A DNA stretch of 64,000 bases from Chitinophagaceae bacterium DXS. Lineage in GTDB: Bacteria; Bacteroidota; Bacteroidia; Chitinophagales; Chitinophagaceae. This document shows positions 1-8,476 of the stretch, in pieces. The stretch covers positions 2,135,261 through 2,199,260 of the forward strand of contig CP128386.1 in the NCBI GenBank assembly GCA_030345135.1. Reading direction: 5' to 3'. The position numbers were made by a program, and so were the translations under genes. How positions within the stretch are numbered: position 1 is the stretch's first letter; every line of letters begins with the position of its first letter. Below the pieces are notes generated by a model, which made no database searches, was not told the DNA's origin, and saw nothing but the letters and a program-made list of their open reading frames with translations.

Positions 1-225
1 ATAGCCTTTAATAAAATCAAACTTTTCGGCATTCTGCAACTGAAAATCATTCTCTGCTTCAGTCTGGTCTACCTGCACCAACACGCATCCGTCAAGACCA
101 TTCCGTTGTAATACAGGATAGAGGTCCTCCGGCATAAAATCTTTCTTTATAGATTCATCCGGAATCCAGCTATGCGCAACCGGATCGTACTGCCAAAAAT
201 GCTGATGTGCATCAATTTTTTGCAT
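1..225 (-). CDS. Amidohydrolase 2 family lactonase, L-fuconolactonase-like (partial)
   Basis: Only the first 75 codons are in the window; the gene runs off the left edge. The reading begins MQKIDAHQHFWQYDP and continues with HSWIPDE. The HxH motif (HQH) near the N-terminus followed by FWQY is typical of the COG3618 amidohydrolases that open L-fucono-, L-rhamnono- or galactaro-lactones in non-phosphorylative sugar pathways. The ATG lies inside the end of the preceding FAH-family gene (14-nt overlap), so the two are translationally coupled. Following a fucose permease, mutarotase, SDR and FAH hydrolase, L-fuconolactonase is the most likely role. The catalytic C-terminal half is not visible, so substrate is inferred from context only. 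Confidence 0.8.
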   Translation of the reverse strand, partial: MQKIDAHQHFWQYDPVAHSWIPDESIKKDFMPEDLYPVLQRNGLDGCVLVQVDQTEAENDFQLQNAEKFDFIKGY

Positions 226-1069
226 AAGCTATAAGCTGCTGTTTAGATGAACCTAAACCGTCAATGCCCAGTTCTACAACATCACCTGCTTTTAAAAATA
301 CCTGTGGGTTCATACCCAATCCTACACCTGCCGGCGTTCCTGTAGAAATTACATCGCCAGGCAGTAGCGTCATAAATTTACTTACGTAAGAGATGATGAA
401 CGGTATTTTGAAAATAAGATTTGCAGTAGTACCATCCTGCATTTTTGTGCCATTTACAGTCAGCCAAAGACGCATGTTATTGATATCATCAATTTCATCT
501 GGTGTTGCAAGGAATGGCCCGAGTGGTGCAAAAGTGTCGCAGCCTTTACCCTTATCCCATGTACCATTTCTTTCTAATTGAAATTCTCTTTCACTTACAT
601 CATTGTGCAAAACGTAACCTGCAACATGATCTAACGCTTCGCTTTCTTCCACGTAACTTGCTTTCTTTGAAATAACGATTGCCAGCTCTACTTCCCAGTC
701 TGTTTTTACAGAATCTTTAGGAATCATGATCGGGTCGTTCGGACCTGTCAGAGAGGTTGTGGACTTAAAGAAAATCACCGGTTCAGAAGGTGTTGCTGCA
801 CCTGTTTCTTTCGCATGATCCGCATAATTTAAGCCAATGCAGATGATTTTAGAAGGGCGTGCCACAGGGCTTCCCAGGCGCACATCAGCGGGCACTTCAG
901 GAAGATTGGATTGATTTTCATCCAAAAACTTTTGCAATCTGTTTAAGCCATCGTGCTCAAAAAATTGCTCATTGTAATCTTCACCAAATGCAGAAGTATC
1001 ATACTTCACATCTCCAATGATTATTCCTGTTTTTTCTTTATTAGCCTCACCAAATCTGATCAGTTTCAT
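212..1069 (-). CDS. Fumarylacetoacetate hydrolase family protein, probable 2,4-diketo-3-deoxy-L-fuconate hydrolase
   Basis: 285 aa from the start MKLIRFGEANKEK. A further upstream ATG (1105) is open but the extra 12 residues are encoded by a heptad repeat array, so I reject it. FAH-fold signatures are clear: GLNYADHAKE, the metal-ligand region DWEVELAIVISK, NDVSEREFQ, KGCDTFAPLGP and the C-terminal GDVISTGTPAGVG. Members with this N-terminal domain include ureidoglycolate-lyase-like enzymes and the hydrolases that split 2,4-diketo-3-deoxy-L-fuconate or -rhamnonate to pyruvate and lactate. Its place between an SDR and an amidohydrolase in an operon headed by FucP points to the fuconate substrate. 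Family assignment is strong; substrate is inference. Confidence 0.88.
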   Translation of the reverse strand: MKLIRFGEANKEKTGIIIGDVKYDTSAFGEDYNEQFFEHDGLNRLQKFLDENQSNLPEVPADVRLGSPVARPSKIICIGLNYADHAKETGAATPSEPVIFFKSTTSLTGPNDPIMIPKDSVKTDWEVELAIVISKKASYVEESEALDHVAGYVLHNDVSEREFQLERNGTWDKGKGCDTFAPLGPFLATPDEIDDINNMRLWLTVNGTKMQDGTTANLIFKIPFIISYVSKFMTLLPGDVISTGTPAGVGLGMNPQVFLKAGDVVELGIDGLGSSKQQLIAYAKN

Positions 1070-1084
1070 AATTTGTTTATTTAA

Positions 1085-1170
1085 TTGACAATTGAAAATT
1101 GACAATTGACAATGAGCGCCAAATTGCTTCTGGCATTTTCAATTGTCAATTATCCATTCTCCATTATTTT
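1085..1170. repeat. Heptanucleotide array, family A (TTGACAA), inverted pair
   Basis: Two arrays fill the 99-bp gap between the SDR stop and the FAH-gene start. 1085-1112 is four exact 7-nt units (TTGACAA, one reading TTGAAAA). 1136-1170 is five 7-nt units in the opposite orientation (TTTTCAA, TTGTCAA, then diverged TTATCCA-type words). The two could pair as a long imperfect hairpin. The second array overlaps the SDR stop codon at 1169-1171. Confidence 0.9.
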
Positions 1171-1933
1171 AAGTATTTAATTTAATAAATCCGCCATCAA
1201 TCGGGTAATCTGTACCGGTAATAAAAGATGCTTCTTCGCTGCACAGGTAAAGGATCAATCCCGCAATTTCGCTAGGTTTACCCATACGCCCGATCGGTTG
1301 TGTTTTAGACAATTTTTCAAACATTTCAGCTTCTTTACCAGGATATGTCTTTTTAAGAAAACCATCCACAAATGGCGTGTGTACGCGTCCCGGAGAAATT
1401 GAATTACAACGGATGTTGTCGGCCAGGTAATCTTTGGCAACAGATAATGTCATGGCAGCAACTGCGCCCTTACTCATTGAATAAGCAAAACGATCAACCA
1501 ACCCGACAACTGCTGCAACGGAGCTCATATTGAGTATAACGCCGCCGCCTTTTTGTTTCATAAGTGGTATTGCTGCATAAAGACAGTTGTATACGCCTTT
1601 AACATTGACATTAAAAATGCGGTCAAAATCAGCTTCACTGGTCGTATCAGCTTTGCCGATATGAGATACACCGGCACTGTTAACAAGAATGTCTATAGTT
1701 TTTATTGATCCGAAAATATCGGTCACTTGTTGTTGATTGGTAACATCACATACATGTGCTTCCGCTTTTCCTCCGTTCTGCCTGATCTCATTCGCTGTGG
1801 CACTTGAAGCTTCCTCTCCGATATCAATAATATGCACTGTTGCCCCCTGTTGCGCGAACAACAGGCATACTGCTTTTCCTATACCGCTTCCCCCGCCTGT
1901 TACTACAGCATGCTTATCCTGTAAACTGAACAT
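1169..1933 (-). CDS. SDR family oxidoreductase, probable 2-keto-3-deoxy-L-fuconate dehydrogenase
   Basis: 254 aa classical short-chain dehydrogenase. The Rossmann nucleotide motif TGGGSGIG lies at about residues 12-19, an Asp near the end of beta-2 (HIID) suggests NAD preference, NSAG follows, and the catalytic Ser/YSMSK (YxxxK) appears around residue 150. The C-terminal CSEEASFITGTDYPIDGG is typical of the family. In the Xanthomonas-type L-fucose pathway an SDR oxidises 2-keto-3-deoxy-L-fuconate to the 2,4-diketo acid, the substrate of the FAH hydrolase, which is the next gene here. An alternative is the first step, L-fucose dehydrogenase, also an SDR. The stop codon is embedded in a heptad array. 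Confidence 0.85.
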   Translation of the reverse strand: MFSLQDKHAVVTGGGSGIGKAVCLLFAQQGATVHIIDIGEEASSATANEIRQNGGKAEAHVCDVTNQQQVTDIFGSIKTIDILVNSAGVSHIGKADTTSEADFDRIFNVNVKGVYNCLYAAIPLMKQKGGGVILNMSSVAAVVGLVDRFAYSMSKGAVAAMTLSVAKDYLADNIRCNSISPGRVHTPFVDGFLKKTYPGKEAEMFEKLSKTQPIGRMGKPSEIAGLILYLCSEEASFITGTDYPIDGGFIKLNT

Positions 1934-2008
1934 ATGCTGGTCTTTTAATGTTTTATTTAAAAATCGTTTTAGTAATTGCCTGTTCGATTGGATTATTGGT
2001 TGCTGTTT

Positions 2009-2338
2009 TTACAAAGCAAATATCTGCTTCATGATCACCCATTTTTCACCGGGCTTTGCAAAAGGCAGTGCCTGTTGATATTTCCACATCAACTGCTCCC
2101 ACACCTGTACTTTTGGATTAGCAGCGTCCATTTTGTCTTTCTCTTCAAAAGAAAAATCATCGGTTGTTTCCATAATCATAAACAACCGGTTGCCTGCGCG
2201 ATAAATATCCATTACTGTTATTCCTGCACCCGTAATGCTTTCCTTAATTTCAGGTGCAACACGAGTGTGATAATCTTCATACTCAGCTATCATTTTTTCA
2301 TCATCTACCAGATCTAATGCGAGGCAATATCTTTTCAT
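2009..2338 (-). CDS. L-rhamnose mutarotase (RhaM/DUF718) family protein, probable L-fucose mutarotase
   Basis: 109 aa, close to the usual length of about 105 for the RhaM family. It starts MKRYCLALDLVDD and keeps the family pattern of a conserved His in YHTRVAPEI, an aromatic core around DIYRAGNRLFMIME, and a Trp-rich segment VQVWEQLMWKYQ. These dimeric alpha/beta barrel proteins interconvert sugar anomers. In fucose clusters of this type a RhaM-family protein supplies beta-L-fucose to the dehydrogenase. It lies 75 bp upstream of the SDR gene in the same direction. Confidence 0.85.
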   Translation of the reverse strand: MKRYCLALDLVDDEKMIAEYEDYHTRVAPEIKESITGAGITVMDIYRAGNRLFMIMETTDDFSFEEKDKMDAANPKVQVWEQLMWKYQQALPFAKPGEKWVIMKQIFAL

Positions 2339-2380
2339 TCTTTTGACAAATTTTATTTATTCTTAGATACACATAACAAG

Positions 2381-2529
2381 TACGAATTACGAAGTACGAA
2401 GTACGTTAGGTGAATCAGCGTTTCTTTTCTTTTTACAACATGATTTGCAAGTACGAAGTACGTTAGGTGAATCAGCGTTTCTTTTCTTTTTACAACATGA
2501 TTTGCAAGTACGAAGTACGAACTATGAAG
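2381..2529. repeat. Two-copy 57-bp tandem repeat with heptad-phased TACGAAG ends
   Basis: Units at 2403-2459 and 2460-2516 are identical by eye and 57 bp long. They are flanked and joined by 7-nt words of the TACGAAG type (2381-2401 and 2509-2529). Because 57 is divisible by three, the block stays open on the minus strand (2353-2553) with a 19-residue repeated peptide; this is a by-product, not a gene. It lies in the 339-bp fucP-mutarotase gap. Confidence 0.92.
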
Positions 2530-2611
2530 TACCTGGGATGCTACACGCTTCAATTCTCAAACAACTCTCTAACACTATCATCCGTGTAAATTACGTCACG
2601 CTGTAACACCT

Positions 2612-2677
2612 TTCACTATTCACCATTCACTATTGACCAAATGACCGTCACGCTGTACTACCATTCACCATTCACAA
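2612..2677. repeat. Heptanucleotide arrays, family B (TTCACTA)
   Basis: 2612-2639 is four 7-nt units (TTCACTA, TTCACCA, TTCACTA, TTGACCA). A second short array at 2664-2677 (TTCACCA, TTCACAA) ends exactly at the fucP stop codon (2678-2680). On the fucP coding strand it reads GTGAATGG after the TAA. Confidence 0.88.
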
Positions 2678-3913
2678 TTAATGCCTGAACGCCACCTTCA
2701 CTTCTTCCGAAGACTGCACGCCACCTTTCACTTTATATCCTTTCCAGCCATACCATGCTACAATGATAAAGCACACTAACGGTACTATATATGCGAAGGC
2801 TGTTGAACGGTTATCAGCCAAAACACCCATTACATAAGGAACCAACGCACCACCCACGATGGACATGATAATAAAAGACGATCCTTTTTTTGTGTGATGG
2901 CCAAGATCTTTTACACCTAATGCAAAAATGGTGGGGAACATAATTGATTCAAAGAAGAACACGATCATTAAAGAATAAATGGACATCCATCCCTTATTCA
3001 TCATTATCAGCGCACATAAAACAATATTGATAACTGCATAAACCGTAAGCAGCTTATTTGGTGCAACCTTACGCATAAGTGCTGTACCAACAAACCGGCC
3101 AATAGTAAACAATAACAAACTTACAGATAACAAATGCGAAGCCTTTGAATTGTCAATTCCGTTACCGCTTTCAGTACAATAGTTAATGAACAACGCAGCA
3201 ATACCCACCTGGGCAGCTACATAAAAAAATTGAGCAATTACTCCGCCTGTAAAGTTGCTATGACTAAACAAAGGCTTTTTATCAAGACTTGCCGAAGAAA
3301 CCTGCTCGCTTTCCTTTATTTCCGGAAGCCTGGTGCGTACAAACAGTCCGGCAACAACCAGCACTACTACACCAATAATAATGTAGATCATTTTTACTGA
3401 ATCCAGGTTTCCTTTATCGCTGCTTCCAAAGAACAAATCTGCGGCGATAACAGGTCCAAGAAAAGCACCGAGACCATTAAAGCATTGCGAAAGGTTCAAT
3501 CTTGTTTCTGACGTTACCGGGTCACCCAGCACCGTTACATAAGGGTTGGCAGCCGTTTCAAGACAGGTTAACCCTGCTGCAAGAATAAACAACGCCAGTA
3601 AAAAGAAGTTAAAACTGGCCATTTGTGCCGCCGGATAAAACAAAAACGCACCTACTGCATAACACAAAAGTCCGGTGATAATACCTCTCTTATAGCCATA
3701 CTTATTCATCATGATACCTGCAGGCAGCGCGATCAAAAAATAGGCACCAAAATAGGCGCCCTGCAAAAGCGTTGACCGTCTTTTTGTAATGTTCAGCGCT
3801 TCCTGAAAATGCTTATTCAGTACGTCTAAAAGCCCATAAGCAAAGCCCCACAAAAAAAACAGAGATGTTACTAGGATTAGCGGAAAGAGGTATTTATTTT
3901 TTGACATATTCAT
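2678..3913 (-). CDS. fucP: L-fucose:H+ symporter permease
   Basis: 411 aa, 12-TM major facilitator of the FucP/GluP family. Recognisable family segments are LFFLWGFAYGLLDVLN at the N-terminus, YFGAYFLIALPAGI with MNKYGYKRG in the first cytoplasmic loop, the TM4 segment CLETAANPYVTVLG carrying an acidic residue where FucP has its proton-binding Glu, NLSQCFNGLGAFLGP, and FPTIFALGVKDLG. It imports L-fucose with a proton across the inner membrane. It is the first gene of the minus-strand catabolic operon. MSKNK two codons downstream is an equally possible start. A related hexose permease is the alternative, but the neighbours favour fucose. Confidence 0.92.
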   Translation of the reverse strand: MNMSKNKYLFPLILVTSLFFLWGFAYGLLDVLNKHFQEALNITKRRSTLLQGAYFGAYFLIALPAGIMMNKYGYKRGIITGLLCYAVGAFLFYPAAQMASFNFFLLALFILAAGLTCLETAANPYVTVLGDPVTSETRLNLSQCFNGLGAFLGPVIAADLFFGSSDKGNLDSVKMIYIIIGVVVLVVAGLFVRTRLPEIKESEQVSSASLDKKPLFSHSNFTGGVIAQFFYVAAQVGIAALFINYCTESGNGIDNSKASHLLSVSLLLFTIGRFVGTALMRKVAPNKLLTVYAVINIVLCALIMMNKGWMSIYSLMIVFFFESIMFPTIFALGVKDLGHHTKKGSSFIIMSIVGGALVPYVMGVLADNRSTAFAYIVPLVCFIIVAWYGWKGYKVKGGVQSSEEVKVAFRH

Positions 3914-4481
3914 ATGGTTTGTGCATCGTATTAAAATTACTTCGAAAGAAAACTTTAGCTTTCAAAGAAATTCTTTTTAAGGTGTTTTTGATTCCTGTTT
4001 TTTATCTTAATGTTACCGTTTTTTAACCAGTCAAGGAGTGAAAAATTAAGTACACACTTCTTCGTTACATCCGGCATTTGTCTCTACTGCTTTTCCGGCG
4101 GCATACAAGTTAAGCAATACAAGCTATATAAAAAATAGTTGTAGCAGCTACAATCAATACGAACAACAGTCAGTTATTGTGCGGCAAGCTTTATGGCGAG
4201 GATATGTTTGAGACTGCCGTTTACAGCATGATACGTTCTATCAAAAAAATAAGGCAGGTATTTGAGCTTAAGTGACTGACTTAAAAATAAACCCGACCGG
4301 GTTGGCGCTATAAATTGGAAAAGAAGAAATTTTTCAGGCAGGCTTAAGGGTTGCAGCAAATACATATTTAGCTGTCTATCGTTCTTTGTGAACGTTGTTT
4401 TGTTTAAAGGGATAAACCATAAAGTGCTTTTAAAACAGGCAACCCGGTGGTTTATCCCTTGATTAGCTATATAGGAGTACC
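3914..4481. other. Spacer upstream of fucP, no gene seen
   Basis: AT-rich 568-bp region. A 63-codon minus-strand frame (4174-4365) has no family resemblance and no plausible start signal. The first part must carry the fucP promoter, but I found no exact TTG-N19-TAnnTTTG match. The only structured element is the inverted repeat at 4409-4458. Confidence 0.6.
4409..4458 (-). terminator. Long-loop hairpin downstream of the DUF2795 gene
   Basis: Perfect 11-bp arms GGGATAAACCA (4409-4419) and its complement (4448-4458) enclose a 28-nt loop. It begins 24 nt after the DUF2795 stop. Only a short T-run follows, so it may be a weak terminator or an mRNA-end stabiliser. Confidence 0.45.
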
Positions 4482-4703
4482 TTAATACTCGTCTTCGTTA
4501 AACAGGAAATCTTCCTGGCTCGGGTAATCCGGCCAGATATCTTCTATACTCTCATAGACCTCACCTTCGTCTTCCAACTCCTGAAGGTTTTCCACTACCT
4601 CAATAGGAGCACCGGAACGGATGGCATAATCGATTAATTCATCTTTGGTTGCAGGCCAGGGAGCATCTTCAAGATAACTGGCTAATTCTAGTGTCCAGAA
4701 CAT
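4482..4703 (-). CDS. DUF2795 family protein
   Basis: 73 aa starting MFWTLELASYLEDAPWP. This small acidic protein, ending FLFNEDEY, is widespread and strongly conserved in Bacteroidota; its function is not established. The open frame continues upstream to 4898, but the extra 65 residues are low-quality AT-rich sequence and include the promoter, so the start is set at 4703, where GGCTT precedes the ATG. A clear -33/-7 promoter lies 22-52 nt upstream. It is transcribed divergently from the LolD-like gene. Confidence 0.88.
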   Translation of the reverse strand: MFWTLELASYLEDAPWPATKDELIDYAIRSGAPIEVVENLQELEDEGEVYESIEDIWPDYPSQEDFLFNEDEY

Positions 4704-4725
4704 AGTAAGCCTTTTAATTTTTGCG

Positions 4726-4755
4726 CAAATGTAAGTTTTGTAACGAAATAACCAA
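4726..4755 (-). promoter_or_regulatory. Bacteroidetes-type promoter for the DUF2795 gene
   Basis: On the minus strand TTG (4753-4755) is followed by exactly 19 nt and then TACATTTG (4726-4733), matching the -33 TTG / -7 TAnnTTTG consensus of the Bacteroidetes primary sigma factor. The ATG is 22 nt downstream. Confidence 0.75.
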
Positions 4756-4828
4756 ATGTACGGTTGCTTAAGTAAGTAAATATTAATAAAAATTTCGGGA
4801 TAACTGCTTTTTCTTTCTTTATTGTGGG

Positions 4829-4836
4829 TAGGTTTG
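4829..4836 (+). promoter_or_regulatory. Candidate -7 element for the LolD-like gene
   Basis: TAGGTTTG matches TAnnTTTG, 23 nt before the ATG at 4860. No good TTG is seen at the -33 distance, so this is weaker than the divergent promoter. Confidence 0.4.
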
Positions 4837-4859
4837 CTGTTATCCAGAAATTCAATTTT

Positions 4860-5513
4860 ATGCTTAAAGCTGAAGGCATTCATAAAAAATACGGGCAATT
4901 GGAAGTGTTGAAGGGCGTTGATATTGAGATAAACCAGGGCGAAATTGTTTCTATTGTGGGTTCCTCGGGTGCCGGAAAAAGTACCTTGCTACACATCCTC
5001 GGAACGCTGGATTCCGCGGATAGCGGCAAAATATTTCTTAACAACACACCGCTGCATACTTACACAGGCAAGAAGCTGGCTAATTTCAGGAACGCCAATA
5101 TCGGCTTTGTTTTCCAGTTTCACCACCTGCTTCCCGAATTTACCGCTGTAGAAAATATTTGTATTCCTGGATGGATTGCCGGAAGAAAGCGAAAAGATGT
5201 GTATGATCAAGCCATGCATCTCCTGGAAATTCTCGGCCTTGGTCAGCGGTTCGACAATAAACCGCAGCAGCTGAGTGGCGGCGAGCAACAGAGAGTAGCT
5301 GTGGCGCGCGCCCTGATCAACAAGCCTTCTATTGTGTTTGCCGATGAACCAACGGGAAATCTGGACAGCAAAAACGCAAATGATCTGCACGATCTTTTTG
5401 TTCAGCTCCGCAATGAATTCAAACAAACCTTTCTGATCGTTACACATAACGAAGAATTAGCTGATATGAGCGACAGGATATTACACATGAAGGATGGAAA
5501 AATTATTAATTGA
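4860..5513 (+). CDS. lolD: ABC transporter ATP-binding protein, LolD-like
   Basis: 217 aa from [12 protein letters not shown]; the 12 in-frame codons upstream overlap the promoter and are excluded. Walker A is GSSGAGKST, the Q-loop region is [12 protein letters not shown], the signature is [15 protein letters not shown], Walker B is [13 protein letters not shown], and the switch His is in LIVTHNEEL. The [15 protein letters not shown] segment and total length are typical of LolD, the ATPase that powers release of lipoproteins from the inner membrane with LolC/E. No permease gene is adjacent, so it works with partners encoded elsewhere. A MacB- or FtsE-type role is the alternative. Confidence 0.85.
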   Translation: MLKAEGIHKKYGQLEVLKGVDIEINQGEIVSIVGSSGAGKSTLLHILGTLDSADSGKIFLNNTPLHTYTGKKLANFRNANIGFVFQFHHLLPEFTAVENICIPGWIAGRKRKDVYDQAMHLLEILGLGQRFDNKPQQLSGGEQQRVAVARALINKPSIVFADEPTGNLDSKNANDLHDLFVQLRNEFKQTFLIVTHNEELADMSDRILHMKDGKIIN

Positions 5514-5566
5514 GTGCATAGAAGTAAGATGTCGGCCGCGCCAACATTTCTTTGTAAACAACTGAC

Positions 5567-5601
5567 AAAGCTTAAAGCCTAAAGCGCAAAGCTGAAAGCT
5601 G
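5567..5601. repeat. Heptanucleotide array, family F (AAAGCTG)
   Basis: Five consecutive 7-nt units (AAAGCTT, AAAGCCT, AAAGCGC, AAAGCTG, AAAGCTG), 54 bp after the LolD-like stop. Confidence 0.88.
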
Positions 5602-5630
5602 ACCGAAGCGAATTTTTTTAAACCATATGA

Positions 5631-5990
5631 GGCATGTAAGGGAATATAAGGTCTTACACACCGGCCAATACTGACTAGAACCGTTTATACCTACTCAACC
5701 GGTTTGCGCCCTTCACCATTGACCATTCACTATTCACTAGTTGTATAGAAGGCATGTAAAGGAATATAAAACCTTACACACCGGCCAATACTGACTAGAG
5801 CCGCATGCATTTATTCAACCGGCTTGCGCCCTTCACCATTGACCATTCACTATTCACTAGTTGTAGAGAAGGCATGTAAAGGAATATAAGGCCTTACACA
5901 CCGGCCAATACTGACTAGAGCCGCATGCATTTATTCAACCGGTTTGCGCCCTTCACCATTGACCATTCACTATTCACTAGTTGTAGAGAA
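5631..5990. repeat. Three-copy 120-bp tandem repeat
   Basis: Units 5631-5750, 5751-5870 and 5871-5990 have exactly the same length and differ at only a few positions; copies 2 and 3 are closest. Each starts GGCATGTAA, contains TTACACACCGGCCAATACTG, and carries a four-unit family B heptad array (5712-5739, 5832-5859, 5952-5979). No long open frame crosses it. With the family F array it fills the 509-bp gap between two convergent genes. Confidence 0.95.
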
Positions 5991-6022
5991 GTATTCTTCC
6001 GGTAAAACTCAAAACTTAATCG

Positions 6023-8476
6023 TCAGTTTCTTTGCGTTCTTTGATTTACCTCTTCCGCACTGGTTGAATAATTTCTGGTCGCCTTTAGTTTCTCGTTGCC
6101 AAAATTTCGTGTGTAGGTAAGTTTTAGGGTAGGCTGTGAAAAGTTTATTTTAAACGCTGTAACAAGGTTGTGCTCCGGAATATTTACCTGTGCTTTAAAG
6201 CGGGATGTGTTCAAAATATTCATCGCATTCAATGTAAAGGCTCCTCCTCTCCCGCGCAGTTTTTTCTTTATACCAACGTCCAGCGATCCCAAACCACTTA
6301 CTTCATAAATACCAGCTAAAAATTTCGACTGATAATAACCGGATAATTCTATAGAAAAATCCTTTGGCAATGTAAATCGCTGGCTTCCGTTGATATTATA
6401 ATTCATCTGCTTTACAGAAACAGGACTGCCTTTATACGTTGCATTTACCTGCTGCCACAAGCCTGTTATACTCATCTGCATCACCCACCATTTGGTTACG
6501 TTAAATGGCAAAGAAAGAATGACCGAAACCGTTTTTTCGTTGTTAAGATTTTCGGCAGACAATATCAATTTGTTGGTCGAAGAATCTGAATGTGGCTGAA
6601 ACCTTGCAATGGAATTGTCTTCTTTAGAATACGAAACAGAAAGCAGATAACTCTTAAACGTGTATCCTGCTTTAAAGTTATCGGAAATGGCAGGCTGCAA
6701 AGCCGGATTACCTGTTATTAGTGTGTTGGCGTTTGCATAATAAGTAAATGGAGCCAGGTCGGCAAAAGTCGGCCGGGTTATGCGACGGCTATAAGAAAAA
6801 TCGACAGAGTTGTTGTCGTTGATTTTATGTGTAATAAAAAAACTCGGAAAAAGATTGCCATAGTGCCTGTCAACAATGTCTTTTTGTTCAACAGTTCCCA
6901 GGTTCGAGTTGGTGTACTCATAACGCAATCCCAGCTTAGCTTCTGTACGTTTACCGAGCTTTGCGTTTAAAGACGTATAGGCGGCACTGTAATTTTCCTT
7001 CAGCGTATATTTTGCAGATAATGAATCATCCCTCACCCACTCATTCTGTATTAACCGATCGAAACTAATATCGTTATCAAACATCGAAATGGTTTCTTTC
7101 AAACCTGCATCCAAACTAAGCTTCTTGCCTATTTTTTTAGAATAATCAACCGCGAAAATCCAAAAAGACATAGGCGTTTTTTTTCCACTCCTGAAGTATT
7201 CTTCATACACATAATGGCTATTCCCATCATAATAAACACTTTGGTAATTCACCGGTTGATTATTCTTGTAGTACATATAATCCACGTTGAAAACCAGTTT
7301 GTCAGTTTCATTAAAATTATGTTGCAGGTTAATGTTTCCGGTCAAACTATACCAGTGATTAATTTCATTATTATAGTGATGTATCGTTGTATCCAATGCG
7401 CCATTCTTAGTAATAGAACTAATGTTATGTTCTGTTTGTTGGTACTTATTGTTATATCCGGAAAATAAGATGCCCAGCATTGTTTTTTTAGAAAGCTCAA
7501 TATCGATACCTGCCCTTCCATTCACATTCGGGATTGTTTCCATTCTATCGGTAGTAAAAGTGGTTTTCGTTTCAATGCCGCCATTTGAAATAATACTATA
7601 AGCATCTATCGGCAGAGGCTTACGAACCCGTGAATACGAAAGATCTCCGTACAAATTTATTTTCCCCTTGCGGTGGTTTACATTAACGGCTGCTTGTGTC
7701 ACCAGCCCCTTGCCATAGCCAATCGTTCCGGAAAAAGAACCGTTAGTACCCACATTATTATTTTCTTTCAACACAATGTTTATGTATCCTGCGTTGCCCT
7801 CCGCATCAAGGTTGGCAGGTGGGGTAGTGATCAATTCTATTTTCTCGATATTGCCCGATGGCATTGATTCGAGTAATTGCATCACTGCGGAAACCGGCGC
7901 CCTGCTTATTTTTCCGTTGATCATTAATACAACACCGCTTTTGCCATTCATCGCAATACTATTGTTCTGATGATCGACAATAACACCCGGGGAACGCTCA
8001 AGCACTTCCAGTGCAGTGTTGCCTGCAGATGTAATGCTGCTTGCTACATTAATAACGAGCCGGTCTATCTTCTGTTCCAATAGCGGCTTTTTAACGGAAA
8101 CAGCAACCTCTTTTAAAGCAGTGGTCTGCTCCTTCAGAATAATTGGAAGAACCGAAATTTTTGGATTGGTTTTATTAACAACAAACGGATGACTATAAGC
8201 TTCCTTGTAGTTCACGAAATTGGAAACGATCAGGTAATTTCCTTCGGCAATATTTTCAAAAAAATAAGTTCCTTTCTCATCACACATAATTGCTTTCACC
8301 AACGAAGAGTCCTTTGCTTTCAACAACAATACGTTTGCACGGGGCATCGGTTTACTAACCGAATCAACAACTGTTCCTTTAATGGCCTGGCTGAATGATA
8401 CAGAAGCAACAAAAAAATGAAGTACAACAAATAGAAGTGTTGTTAACCGTTTCGGGAGTACGGGTGTTTTTTTCAT
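6023..8476 (-). CDS. Outer-membrane beta-barrel protein, TonB-receptor-like (OMP_b-brl_3 type)
   Basis: 817 aa. Residues 1-30 form a signal peptide (LLFVVLHFFVASVSFSQ). A CarboxypepD_reg-like domain follows (IKGTVVDSVSKPMPRANV to about residue 100), then a plug-like segment (ALEVLERSPGVIVD, NGKSGVVLMINGK), then a long C-terminal barrel with alternating aromatic strands (SFSGTIGYGKG, FSYSRRITRP, LKLTYTRNFG). This is the Bacteroidota family often annotated outer membrane beta-barrel family protein, related to SusC/TonB receptors but without a SusD partner or visible TonB box. The ligand is unknown. It stands alone; the sequence downstream is the 120-bp tandem repeat. Confidence 0.88.
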   Translation of the reverse strand: MKKTPVLPKRLTTLLFVVLHFFVASVSFSQAIKGTVVDSVSKPMPRANVLLLKAKDSSLVKAIMCDEKGTYFFENIAEGNYLIVSNFVNYKEAYSHPFVVNKTNPKISVLPIILKEQTTALKEVAVSVKKPLLEQKIDRLVINVASSITSAGNTALEVLERSPGVIVDHQNNSIAMNGKSGVVLMINGKISRAPVSAVMQLLESMPSGNIEKIELITTPPANLDAEGNAGYINIVLKENNNVGTNGSFSGTIGYGKGLVTQAAVNVNHRKGKINLYGDLSYSRVRKPLPIDAYSIISNGGIETKTTFTTDRMETIPNVNGRAGIDIELSKKTMLGILFSGYNNKYQQTEHNISSITKNGALDTTIHHYNNEINHWYSLTGNINLQHNFNETDKLVFNVDYMYYKNNQPVNYQSVYYDGNSHYVYEEYFRSGKKTPMSFWIFAVDYSKKIGKKLSLDAGLKETISMFDNDISFDRLIQNEWVRDDSLSAKYTLKENYSAAYTSLNAKLGKRTEAKLGLRYEYTNSNLGTVEQKDIVDRHYGNLFPSFFITHKINDNNSVDFSYSRRITRPTFADLAPFTYYANANTLITGNPALQPAISDNFKAGYTFKSYLLSVSYSKEDNSIARFQPHSDSSTNKLILSAENLNNEKTVSVILSLPFNVTKWWVMQMSITGLWQQVNATYKGSPVSVKQMNYNINGSQRFTLPKDFSIELSGYYQSKFLAGIYEVSGLGSLDVGIKKKLRGRGGAFTLNAMNILNTSRFKAQVNIPEHNLVTAFKINFSQPTLKLTYTRNFGNEKLKATRNYSTSAEEVNQRTQRN

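Noticed and set aside
1070-1105. Longer start for the FAH-family protein
   Set aside because: The extra N-terminus is translated heptad repeat, and homologues start at MKLIRF-type sequences.
2353-2553. 66-codon minus-strand frame with a repeated 19-residue peptide
   Set aside because: Produced entirely by the 57-bp tandem repeat, whose length is divisible by three; no start signal or family.
4174-4365. 63-codon frame in the fucP upstream region
   Set aside because: No family resemblance, no ribosome-binding context, AT-rich composition like surrounding spacer.
4704-4898. 138-aa version of the DUF2795 protein
   Set aside because: The extension covers the -33/-7 promoter and the start of the divergent gene; family members are about 73 aa.
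5631-5990. CRISPR-like array
   Set aside because: The repeats are contiguous 120-bp units without unique spacers, and no cas genes are present.
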